A program made the position numbers and the translations under genes. Below, piece after piece: positions 12,101 to 22,237 of a stretch of DNA of 64,000 bases. Position 1 is the first letter of the stretch. Every line of letters starts with the position of its first letter. The notes under the pieces are model-generated. The model was not told the DNA's origin and did not search any database. It was given only the letters and a program-made list of their open reading frames with translations. Source of the stretch: Owenia fusiformis (lineage: Eukaryota > Annelida > Polychaeta > Sabellida > Oweniidae); the NCBI GenBank assembly GCA_903813345.2, contig CAIIXF020000001.1, positions 40,021,366 through 40,085,365 of the forward strand. The letters run 5' to 3'.

Positions 12101-14416
12101 GTTTCGTTTTACCTTCATAAGTGTTATTGTATACTAAAGTATTATAGTATAGTATTCCAACCATCATAAACTCATTATATTTCCCGAGGGAAATTCAATT
12201 CACATTCGTTTTAAGACCTTAGATGATCTGGAAGGGGTTCATTTATGTATATTTAATAATGGTTGGCAATCATTACACCGGGTGGAAATGGAAACGTTGT
12301 AAATGAGTCTTGTCCGTCCTCAGGCTCCGAATGTAACCAATTCTTGTTTTACTCTTAATACTAGTTTTGGACATTTCCCATTCCCTTTTCTTGGACTACG
12401 GGTGACATTTTGCTTATAGAAAACGTCAAGTGTATCTTTTGGGCCTTAAGCAAGTCAGAGCTGAGCAAGTGAATACTGAATGCTTATTTTTATAAGGTTG
12501 AAGTAGTAAATCTGTTATCGTACGATTAAAACTGGCTAAAAGGATCGAACGAAACAGTGAAGTGAGCTAATAATTGTTTTCAAATTGGAAAACACTTAAT
12601 ATTGTTACGTATACCAAAAAATAAAAGATCAAAAGATTAATATATTCCATCTTTGTTAAGTAGGGCTTTTAGGTATAAATATCGTCCTTGAGATGATTAA
12701 AAGGGAATTAGATATGACTGATATTTTATCATCCAATTGTTAGGTTACGTTAGATACTGTAAGTACAGTCAAAAAATAGCGGAGTACAGTTTTCTGTACG
12801 GTGAGGCAAATTGACTGGTTTGAAGCAAAAACTATGACTAGGGTTTTAAAAAAATTAATTTGATGAAAACAAATACGATTTAATGTGAAATAAAAACAGC
12901 ATTCTCTTAGAAATAGTTTTAACTTTCTAATTATGATAAAAGTTTTACGAGCACTCTTCGGATTTTTTCTGTGTGAATCGGCCCACATAATCGACAAAAG
13001 TGAAAAAGGTTGTTTTTTCACATTTCGTTTGGTTATTATATTATTTTCCCTGCCGTCTGAGAGTATGGATTATTTTAATGAGAATATTATTTGTTAACTA
13101 CACATTTTAGAACGGGCGATAATTCATTCAATGACCATTCATCGTGTATATCATTAGAAAAGATCAGATTTGTACGGTGATGCATCAACTGTACGGTGAC
13201 GATTCATTATAATTTGTGAGAAGTAATATAAAGATTAAAGAACTCGTTATTATTTACTTAAAATCGCATACATTTTGGTTTGGAAGTTCAAATATTGATC
13301 CAATCAAGTATCCCTCTTTGTTAGTCATATGAGAAAAGCATGGTTTAGTTCAAATGATATCAAAATATTACGTCAACTTTAGAATAGTATACTTACCGTC
13401 CGCCATCATAAATGCGAAGGTGACGGCCGTAACCTTCGCTTGATACTTACATGTAACACTTAATGTACATGTAGATCTGACACTTCTTTACCTCTTGTTC
13501 GAACAGTAAGCTTAGAGTTGAATGTGTTTCATTATTTAATCCTCGTTATCAGAAATGAATGGTAACATAAGAATTGATCTTTTTAAATGTTGAATGGGAT
13601 ACAACATTTGAATTTCCACACAAAAACTTATGGAATCTTAAGATAATACTGAGCTCATATATCACGTGACTTCCGTTGAATATCAAAATGATATTCACCA
13701 GTCCGACTTAGGCCAGTATAATTTTAATTTCATATGTACCCAGGCAAGGAGGATTGGCTCCCAGAATCGAAGTCGATATTTTCCAACAATGAAAACGCCG
13801 AGATGTCGTTATTTTCTGAAATTATAACCGATTATAAATTCAAAATAAACAGTTCAAAAGATTCGAACCAATATCTCGATCATTTCCTGTGAGTTTTGGA
13901 ATTTTTCGTTAGGAAATAAGACCAAAATTCACGATTCAAATGTTGAAGTGAACAAAATGGCGGCTGTTGGAATTCAAATTTTGTAGCACGACATGCCTAT
14001 ATATGGGACAGAATATCGATGTTGCACTCTGGGAGCCAATCCTCCTTGGTACCCAGGAGTACATTGTTATGATTAATAGCAATTATGATACATATTTGGT
14101 TATTCCATTAATGTGAGGAATATAACAGTGAATAATAAAACCAATATTTAATTCTTATTTCGGTGAATACCTGTGATACAGGAAGTTTATGTAGTACTCG
14201 AATAAGAGGGGCCTTGATCTCTTTAAATCGTGTATCCAAAATATTGTGTAACAGACATAATAGTAAATTATTTGCCTTCATCTTGTCTTCAATTATGTTT
14301 CCAGTCCCCTTGCTTATCAAGTTTGTTCGTTTGTTTCTTTCAGTATCAGCTACATGTATTTGCCACAGCTCCCCAGCGTGTGCAAGAACAGCAATGGAGG
14401 TGTTTTGGCTGGATAG
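9194..14416 (+). CDS. Cysteine-rich secreted peptide 1 (two exons, 121 aa)
   Basis: Exon 1 is 9194-9486 and exon 2 is 14344-14416. The first 24 residues form a classical signal peptide (MRISVLVSVTILLAFLVKTV, cleavage near IEA/FHL). The mature chain has eight cysteines: NC, QDC, ADC, NDC, KQC, TNC, WWC from exon 1 and one more in exon 2 (PSVCKNSNGGVLAG, then stop). The donor CAG|GTAAGA follows HWWC directly in phase 2; the acceptor has a long pyrimidine tract (TTTGTTTCTTTCAG). I do not recognise the family. The gene at 19.2 kb has the same plan: exon 1 ends in a WC dipeptide at a phase-2 donor, and a ~24-codon last exon carries one CK and a GG. That paralogy supports the exon-2 call despite the 4.9-kb intron. 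Role unknown; an extracellular, disulfide-stabilised peptide is the inference. Confidence 0.6.
10388..10927. mobile_element. 540-bp long-TIR element flanked by TA
   Basis: The left arm starts CAGAGTGTCTCGAAAATATT and the right arm, inverted, starts CGGAGTGCCTCAGAAAAATG; similarity runs roughly 150 bp inward. TA flanks both ends (10386-10387, 10928-10929). It is non-coding and lies in the intron of cysteine-rich peptide gene 1. The CAG-start ends with TA duplication suggest a mariner-type miniature element. Confidence 0.6.
10928..13735. other. Intronic stretch of peptide gene 1
   Basis: AT-rich with no supported exon. Two related GGGGTATAA-containing segments occur near 11509 and 11588, and CTGTACGGTGA words near 12795 and 13189. 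None could be assigned to a known element. Confidence 0.35.
13745..14048. mobile_element. 304-bp TIR element with 9-bp target duplication
   Basis: Terminal inverted repeat CAAGGAGGATTGGCTCCCAG and its complement bound a non-coding body. The flanking 9-mer GTACCCAGG at 13736-13744 is repeated exactly at 14049-14057. A 9-bp duplication suggests a Mutator-like (MULE) transposase. It lies about 300 bp before exon 2 of peptide gene 1. Confidence 0.7.
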
Positions 14417-15184
14417 TAGCGACCTCATCTTTATGCCTCACTTATATGCAGCTCTCAGCCACAAGTCGACCCGGTGTGTGAGAAATGATGGTCGGGGATG
14501 ATGGACCTCTGCAATTAAAGTCTTCACATTTTTACGATTCTTTAGTACTGACTGAATATAAACTCATTAGGAAAAGGTGTTTACTACAAACACAGTGGCT
14601 TCTGCACTTCAACACCAAGGGATGAAGCGTTATACTGGGAAAAATAAACATTTTGGGTAAATCAAATGGAAAACAACGTTTGTCATAAATGTATTTGAGA
14701 AAAACAAAGATACTTGACTTTTAAAATAGGTGACTTAATTATGACGGCCATTCACTTGTATTTTCAGGAAATCGGGAAATTAAATGACTCGGGAAATTAA
14801 CCACTTATACTGTATAACATATTTTTTTCTTTGTCTTCTAAGATGTGACATGGATATACTAAGAAACCATACAAATCTATACTAAATATTGCAAGTAACT
14901 TCTGTGCAAGGTCGGACTCTTTATCTTCCCATCTAATTGACGTTTCACAACTTTTTCCTCATTATTTATAATTATAAAAGAAGGATAGCGGATGAGGTTA
15001 TGATGGTCTGTGACGTGGGATGACACGTCTAAATTAATACATCTAAATTATGTAAAAGTAGGGAAATGAAATAATTGACAATGTGAGATATTCATATTTT
15101 GAAATTAGCCTCTGCAGAAAACCAGCGATATACCTCAAATTAACGTCGGACTATATTTTTTCTATTTTTATTCCTATTAATTAT
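14417..15184. other. Intergenic / 3' flank of peptide gene 1
   Basis: No further exon or repeat family was recognised between the stop at 14416 and the foldback element. Confidence 0.3.
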
Positions 15185-16074
15185 CACCCTTGGTATACGC
15201 AGCTAACGAAAATTGACCGGCACGGGTCAAAAGCTGGACCGGCACGGGTTAACGGTTTTATTTGAATTTAAAATAGCCATAACTTGCTCAATAATGACTT
15301 CCTCGTGTCTAATTTGAAATATATGGTGCCTCCCGATGCTTTTAAGTACCCCAATTTTTTACAGATTTTTAAACGGACCAAAACTCTCTAAATGCGCATT
15401 TATGCTCTTTTCTCTCGAGAACGGCTGTCTCATTTTCACGATAACTTTTATTTGGTACTTCTAACATATAAGATCTATTTTTCCCCATCAAGGTATGATG
15501 TAAATGACATGCTATTTACATCTTGTGAGTTTCAATGACGCGCGTTTGATTTTATAAAAAATGCCAAACTTTGTGACAAAGAATTTCATCCTGCTTGCAG
15601 TGAGAAGACGGACCGGTTCGGGGCAATCTGCTTGCAGAGAGAAGACGGACCGGTTCGGGGCAATAGCTGATGAAATTCTTTGTCACAAAGTTTGGCATTT
15701 TTTATAAAATCAAACGCGCGTCATTGAAACTCACAATATGTAAATAGCATGTCATTTACATCATACCTTGATGGGGAAAAATAGATCTTATATGTTAGAA
15801 GTACTAAATAAAAGTTATCGTGAAAATAAGACAGTCGTTCTCGAGAGAAAAGAGCATAAATGCGCATTTAGAGAGTTTTGGTCCATTTAAAAATCTGTAA
15901 AAAATTGGGGTACTTAAAAGCATCGGGAGGCATCATATATTTCAAATTAGACACGAGGAAGTCAATATTGAGCAAGTTATGGCTGTTTTAAATTCAAATA
16001 AAACCGTTAACCCGTGCCGGTCCAGCTTTTGACCCGTGCCGGTCAATTTTCGTTAGCTGCGTATACCAAGGGTG
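15185..16074. mobile_element. 890-bp foldback (near-perfect palindrome), copy 1
   Basis: The left arm begins CACCCTTGGTATACGCAGCT and the right arm ends with its exact complement; arms of about 415 bp are almost identical. The centre is a tandem duplication of a ~37-bp unit containing GACGGACCGGTTCGGGGCAA. ATTAT directly precedes and follows the element, a 5-bp target duplication. No ORF survives in both arms. Copy 2 lies at 45889-46745. A CAC start with a 5-bp duplication is compatible with a Transib-like transposase, but this is a weak inference. Confidence 0.75.
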
Positions 16075-17290
16075 ATTATTACGCACCACTTTCCGGTACA
16101 TGCAGTATGGTTAAAAGATATGCACAGACTGCCTTTCTTTCAACAGTATGTCCAAGCATTTTATTGGCCCATATATACCAAATACAGGTTTGAAGCTCAG
16201 TACTCAGTGATTGTGGGTGATAACAGAATAGTCATGTTTGCAGCTTAAAACGAAAGTGGCAGCACGAGTTCAAAGGGTTATATGCAAGAAACGAATCGGC
16301 TAAATTACTAATATATTCTAGTAACCGAGTCCTGTGTTTAAACTCTCTCCACACATAGAAAATATTTTTATCAATATTATTAAACTAAAAATTAAATTAA
16401 GATCCAGTAACAATTCCTATGTCTGTATCTTGTGTAGTATCAATACAACTTGTGACAACGTGTAAATAATTTTTATTTTGAATTGGGGCCCACCTCAATA
16501 TCTCAATAACAAACAATTAGGTACGCGCACAATCTTGTCGATCGTAGTTTTACAGTTATAAGTATCTTTTGTTCACTCAAGGTCAAGTGTCCTTTTACAG
16601 TTTCTCTTCTTCCCAATGCTTAGTCGTCTTCACAACCTTCCCGTGTTCTAATTGAAATCAGGCAAGAGAATTATGAAAATGCATGCCTCGGATGTATGCC
16701 TAGCTACAGCATGTGTAAAATCAATGTCATCCATTTCAAGCATCACACACTTTTAGTCATATTTTGTCCTAATTATGATATCAAAACATGTTATAGCTTA
16801 AAGATGCATTATGCCATAGGTTTCTCCCCCAGACAATCAATGATATCCTATTGTTATTGCTCATATAATATCTCACATACCATTGATATATCTTGAGAAT
16901 AACTTTTGGGTTTATTATTGCCGAAATATCGGAAATAATCAACAGAACAACCAAATCCCCATTGAGTCACACAGTACAAGCGCCCACAGGCGCCTTGAAC
17001 CAGGCAGCCAATCAGGTTTATTATAAACAAATTCAACGACCAACCAGATAACAGGAGGACTTTCCCGGTATATTCAAACTTCAGATTGAATTAATTTCTT
17101 CGAAAATAATTAGATCGGCCAGCACAATCGCAAAATTAACACTGAAAGAGGGGGATTTGATTTGGGACTTCTTCTTTGGTAAGTAGATGGGTATGGGGTA
17201 TGGGGATGGTGAAACTCAATATGCAAAAAAAGTCCAGAGGGGTCTTGATTGTGATATATGTATTTTATCGCGTAAATGGCCTTGTCAATA
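16075..17290. other. Intergenic, no gene recognised
   Basis: AT-rich sequence without a supported exon, RNA gene or repeat family. Confidence 0.3.
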
Positions 17291-17420
17291 GGGAGTTTAA
17301 GCTTGCAATGTTTTTCACAACCTAAACGTGAACGGAAAATATTTAGGCGATGCATTTGTATGGGCGATTGGTCATACGTACAGGTTGGCGTTTCGATTTT
17401 GTATTCAAGCTTAAACTCCC
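17291..17420. repeat. 130-bp mini inverted-repeat element flanked by TA
   Basis: GGGAGTTTAAGCTTG at the left end is mirrored exactly by CAAGCTTAAACTCCC at the right end, with TA on both flanks (17289-17290, 17421-17422). The centre is non-coding. Confidence 0.55.
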
Positions 17421-17731
17421 TAATGAATGAAGTGTATAACCCTACTTATCCTATGCCAAGTAGAGTTTTAGGGAGATAAGTTGGTAATATATATCCCGTA
17501 TCCTGTATTTTGAGGTTTCCATACCCAGAACCTCCATATCTCCCGCCATATCTCCCGCTTCGGTGCATATCTTCCCGCTTCCGGTGCATATCTTCCTGCT
17601 TCTGATAATGCAATAAAATGACTTTGCATATGAATGATTTGTTTATTTTTACACCTTGTACTATTGAAATGGCCATATGCCCCTGAAAACTCTACTTGGT
17701 ATATGATAAAACAGTTATGTACGGTCTGTTT

Positions 17732-17832
17732 GGATATAGGGTTCATCCCTCGTGAGATATGCACATCTACCTTCGGTCCCTACGGTCCCTCAGGTAGATA
17801 TGCATATCTCCCTCTGGATAAACCCCATATCC
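17732..17832. repeat. Palindromic hairpin repeat, family copy 1
   Basis: GGATATAGGGTTCATCCC through GGTAGATATGCATATC forms an imperfect hairpin around a short core, CTTCGGTCCC / CGGTCCCTCA. To the right, CCCAGTAAATAACC (17840-17853) is shared with the copies at 19.1 kb and 48.6 kb, so the full repeat probably extends to about 17855. Confidence 0.5.
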
Positions 17833-18315
17833 AAAACCTCCCAGTAAATAACCCTTATATATCACACTGGAACAATGATGAAGCCATTGTACGGTTATAA
17901 TCATCATATCTATGAATGGCATCATGTTTCAAATATATCCATCGATGATATCGGTGGCTACAAATCAAATGGCTATCAACGACAAGATCAAATATTCTAT
18001 ATTTAAATACATCATTGCATTGTTTTATCTGTAAGAAACTTTCTCTTATTGTGATATTAACACACATAAATACTGGCAAATGAACCAATAAGGGCAGTTA
18101 TTATCTAGCTGTGATTTCACTTTCTTGTATATATTACAGTATTAGTGTGTTCCGGTTTGTCAATTCTCCATACTTCTTGGCTAAACTTGAACGAAAGCTG
18201 AAAATGAACGGTAGGTAGATGTGTTTGATTAATGTTTTAATAATTCTGTACATGGAAATCCTGTCGATCAATGAAATGTAACAAATGATTTGACTGGTAC
18301 AAACTCTTGTCGTAT

Positions 18316-18761
18316 CACACCGGAACACCCTGACAACGGTAAAGTCAGATACCGTTGTCACAAATGGCGGCCACAGGTTCGTTTTCGATTCGATTTTCAT
18401 TAACTGCATGTTTAATAGAGTGCTTAGATTAAATTACTTTAGTACAACAATAAAGATCGATCAATCAAAGTGTCTTTCTGTTCATCGTATAGTTAAATAT
18501 GTTCTATCATCGAAGTAAAGGCTTTAATTTTACCGATCAAAATATGACACAGGACAACGGATGCTGTATAAATGAACGGTAAATGTGGGTCAAATGTGAT
18601 GTAAAATCCTAATGAAAACGGTAATATTTGACAGCGGTATAAAGACAACGGTAAAGTCTAGTTCGATCACGTTGTCATTTTCCTAAGTTCTAATGCAATA
18701 CACCCCCAATACAAAGTCCGTTGTCACATCCTTACCGTTGTCAGCTGGGTGTTCCGGTGTG
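18316..18761. mobile_element. 446-bp TIR element
   Basis: CACACCGGAACACCC at the left end and GGGTGTTCCGGTGTG at the right end are inverted repeats, followed inward on both sides by TGACAACGGTAA. Further TACCGTTGTC words recur inside. Non-coding; target duplication not clear. Confidence 0.55.
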
Positions 18762-18862
18762 CATTAAATGGAACTAAAAGAATTACCATTTTCTTATCAC
18801 AGTTTTTGCTCAATTTGATAGAGATAGATGCCACCCCAGTATATATTTGAATAAGAAGGCAG

Positions 18863-19090
18863 CTAGTAACAAATATAAGTAACAGGTTCATAAATCAGCT
18901 GCTGTCTTTTTACATATGCCTCTCTAATATATTTTACAATGTTACACGTCTTATATTTAATTCTTAAGCCATCAGGCTGAACACGATGATTCGAATTACC
19001 AAAATATTTCTCCCGAAGGTCCTTATATACCTCACAATAAAATAGGAAATGGGCCTCTGATTCAACCTCATTATTGCTGATATTGCCCAA
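18863..19090 (-). pseudogene. LINE (non-LTR retrotransposon) 3'-end fragment
   Basis: A 75-residue minus frame contains NEVESEAHFLFYCEVYKDLR followed by REKYFGN. The E-x-HFLF-x-C-x-x-Y-x-x-LR pattern is typical of the segment after the reverse transcriptase domain of many invertebrate LINEs, with the usual leading cysteines missing. No reverse transcriptase domain is present, so it is a dead truncated fragment. The assignment rests on pattern recognition alone. Confidence 0.45.
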
Positions 19091-19222
19091 GTACCTTGGG
19101 CAATATCATATTGACACTCAGTCGCTGAGCTCCCTCGATCAATATCATATTACCCTTCGGTCAATATCATATTTCCCTCAGCATAAAACCCATATTCAAT
19201 TCCACCCAGTAAATAACCTATA
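19091..19222. repeat. Palindromic hairpin repeat, family copy 2
   Basis: Repeated CAATATCATATT words surround a core, CTCAGTCGCTGAGCT. The right side reads TTCCACCCAGTAAATAACC, matching copies at 17.7 and 48.6 kb. It abuts the first recognised exon of cysteine-rich peptide gene 2. Confidence 0.5.
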
Positions 19223-19235
19223 TTTATTCCGTTAG

Positions 19236-19810
19236 GAATCAAACTTTGCATATTGGTTGCCATAATATCATGTGTGAGAGCAGACTTTGACATAAATGAT
19301 CTAGATGACTGTGTTTACGACAATGTCAACGATTGCCTTCGGATGAAAAAGGAATGTCGCAAATTCTGGAAACGAGGAGAGTGTAGTCCCTCGGATGTGA
19401 AGGAGGTTGCCAGAGATCTGAAGATACAATGGGGTTTCAGCTCCGATGCACAAGCTTGGTGTTAGTGAGTATCTTCTCGATGAGTACTGTAACTTTGATA
19501 ACAAATATTATAACACCAAGGAATTTATCTTTTCTTTCCTTGAAGACTGAGCTTTACCCTGCGCGCAGAGTCTAGCTATAGACTAAGACAAAGCTCAAAG
19601 TCAAACTCATGCAAAGGGTAATTGAGATTTAACTTTTAGGAAATAAAACGACAAAGCTCGTTTACTATGCAATAACACATTTTCCTTTATTATTCACAAC
19701 TATTTTTAATTACATACTACTATACTTTTTTCAGCCTGAGTGAAAACGTGTATCTCCGCTATATCCCAGATATTTGTAAAACGGTGCCTGGCGGTATAAT
19801 GAGACGGTAG
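19236..19810 (+). CDS. Cysteine-rich secreted peptide 2 (paralogue of peptide 1)
   Basis: Recognised exons are 19236-19464 and 19735-19810. The frame reads IKLCILVAIISCVRA as the signal-peptide core, then a mature part with six cysteines (LDDC, VNDC, KKEC, RGEC, AWC, DIC). The donor TTA|GTGAGT follows AWC in phase 2, just as in peptide 1, and the acceptor TACTTTTTTCAG leads to a 25-codon last exon (PDICKTVPGGIMRR, stop). Exon lengths, phases, the WC at the exon end and the final CK...GG all match peptide 1. No ATG was found at the expected point; a short upstream exon spliced to the acceptor-like TTAG at 19235, or an inactive copy, are both possible. Function unknown. The intron holds an ~66-bp micro-element. 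Confidence 0.5.
19555..19620. repeat. TACCCT micro-element, copy 1 (66 bp)
   Basis: Begins TACCCTGCGCGCAGAGTCTA and ends ATGCAAAGGGTA. The same ends occur at 37407-37563 and, inverted, at 50230-50309. TACCCT/AGGGTA forms a 6-bp inverted terminus. It lies in the intron of peptide gene 2. Confidence 0.6.
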
Positions 19811-20281
19811 TAGACGGTATGAGAATAGTGCAGCTTGATAGTTTTAGTGCACTAATGGCAGCTGAACGGAGAATATACATTCTAGTCACAGAGTACCTAC
19901 TATGTTACACAAAGGGACACTCGAATAACAACATTGGTCAACTTCTGTCTTTTGGAATATTTTGATTTGGTTATTCTTCGATTTTCCTTGATTCTGCCGA
20001 GAATATATAAGAATTGTTCAAAAATAAAGTTTCGGGGAAATGTTTGTCTTTCTGTGCTTTCGTTTCATTGCCCCTCTTACTTCTGTTACACGACATGAAG
20101 TCCATCTCTCGTTACACAATCACTGTTTTAATTAGTATTGACACAGTTTTAGTCGCAAACATCAATTTGCGGTGAAAATTCTCTATCGAAAGTGTAAGTG
20201 TATGCAATAAGGTACACTCAGAGTCACGTGTTCAGAACAACACCAATCGATGAACGTTGATTTTTTATAAGCCTTGTGATA

Positions 20282-21496
20282 GGTAAGGATTAAATGGTGG
20301 ACTGGATCGAATGGATTGGATTCGTGTAAAAGATGGACCGGATCGGAAATCTTCAAAACATGGAGTTTCCATAGTTTGAAGCGCGAATTGAATATTTTGC
20401 TGATCAGATGGTGCATACTATACAAATACTGGATGATCAGAAGCTGGATATGGCAGAATACCTATTCGAGAAAAAATATTGGGCGAGGCGTAAGCCATAT
20501 CCAGCTCCTGATCATCCAGTATTTGTTTTATTATGCACCTTCTCAATCAATCTTTTGAGTGTGCTACGATGTACTAGTACTTATATTTTTAGAACTTTAG
20601 ATTTTTCTAAAAACTCGAACGACTTCCGTCTAGTTATACACCGAACGAAAGAGCGTTTTCTTGTCCCAGGATTTAATTTTCATTTATTTGAGGCGGTCTT
20701 TTAGAATGAATGATAATTAGGGTAATTGTGATTGATTAAGTATGCCTTAAGTATGCCTGTCATCAGTTTATGATGTTAGGTTTTAGTAGAACTCGAGTAA
20801 TTCATAAAGAAAACTCTTAAGTGGGTAATGTTGCAAATATTAGGCAGTTTCAAAAAAAAATATTGATCAGTTTTAAAAAAAGCCAGATATGGCCAAATTG
20901 TAGCAGCTTAGAACCAATCACATTTCAGTATCTAGACAAGGTGCATAATGAAAGTTAATTCATTTGTATGTTTCTTGTGTGAAAGAGTGAAATGCATGAA
21001 GCAGTGATTAATACAAATATATAGCATCAATAACTTTGAGATTTAAAAAAGTGTTTTTTTTGTCAAGACATCACTCTAATAAGTGTTTAGATCACTCTAA
21101 ACGATACATGATTTCCTCAAAGCAAACTATAAATACACCATTGCATAGTTAGTAGTCTTTCACAAAGTGCACACTTTATCTACGTAGAGAATCATAATAT
21201 TGTATAAAAATTGAAATCACTGTACCAAAACCAGATGGTAACATTTTTGAGTCACCCTGCACAATACAACACTAACGTACTAGAGTGTTAGATAGCAGAC
21301 ACTTATCAACTTTATTCTGAGCTATGCATTCAGAATTAAAAGTAAACTGATGTGATAGAACATTTCTCAGTATTCCGGTCATCAACATTTAGGAGGGGAC
21401 CAATAGAAAAAATCTTTATAAACTCGATATTTTGATCCGATCCACCTTTTACATGAATCCGATCCACTCGATCAAATCCACCTTTTAATCCGTACC
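20282..21496. mobile_element. 1.2-kb TIR element, 8-bp target duplication
   Basis: The left end GGTAAGGATTAAATGGTGGA and the inverted right end GGTACGGATTAAAAGGTGGA start inverted repeats of ~65 bp (both continue GGATTCRTGTAAAAGRTGGA). The flanks TTGTGATA (20274-20281) and TTGTGAAA (21497-21504) match at seven of eight positions, as expected for an hAT-type insertion. Non-coding, with a nested hairpin at 20410-20539. Confidence 0.55.
20410..20539. repeat. 130-bp hairpin nested in the 1.2-kb element
   Basis: GGTGCATACT...AAATACTGGATGATCAG...AGCTGGATATGGC is mirrored by GCCATATCCAGCT...TGATCATCCAGTATTTG...TATGCACC. Arms of about 47 bp flank a ~35-bp loop. Confidence 0.5.
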
Positions 21497-21504
21497 TTGT
21501 GAAA

Positions 21505-22237
21505 AGGAACATAAGACTTTTTATACTTTCAACAATGTAAAAATTGAAGAACTGGTGGTCACTTCGATCAGCAGAATTTATGTTTTATATTTATATTCTT
21601 TTTATTTTTAGGTTTATATACTTCTTATATCATTAAGCTGAAGTCTCATTTGTGTTTGCTTTTTCATGGTTGTTAAATCAATTTTTCTTTTCTTTAGTTC
21701 TACTGTTCTATCAAATGGTCCAAACAATGAGAAAAATACCTAAACCACTGTAAATACAAGATATGATGGTGTTAAAATATTAATGAGGTTATATTGCCAA
21801 TTGTATACGATGAAAAAATATCATTCAAATAAAAAAAACGAATCTTGATAATTGAGAATCTTGATTGATGATTATCTATATATATTAACTTTTTTTCCTT
21901 CTGTATTGTTTATAATTTTCCGTCATATATGCCACATAACCTCAACAAACATCACTGGGATCACAAAAAACGAACATAACTCAGTTATGTTCAGTTGCTA
22001 TGGTCACAGATTGATATATTTATTACCATGGTAACCTTCAGGATCAGAGGTGAGATGAGCTGGTAAGTAAATATGGTAAGTCAGTTATACATGTGGCGAT
22101 AACGACTGTGATATACATGGAGTATCCATTATATGTTTCCAATGCACTAGAAAGGAATTATGATAAAACATAAATTGGTGCAATGAGAAAGTACAAATAA
22201 TATGTGTTGATGTTTATGGATTGACCTACAATGATAA
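21505..22237. other. Intergenic, upstream of LamG gene A
   Basis: AT-rich; holds a small perfect hairpin, GAACATAACTCAGTTATGTTC, near 21973. No exon or promoter motif was identified with confidence. Confidence 0.3.
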
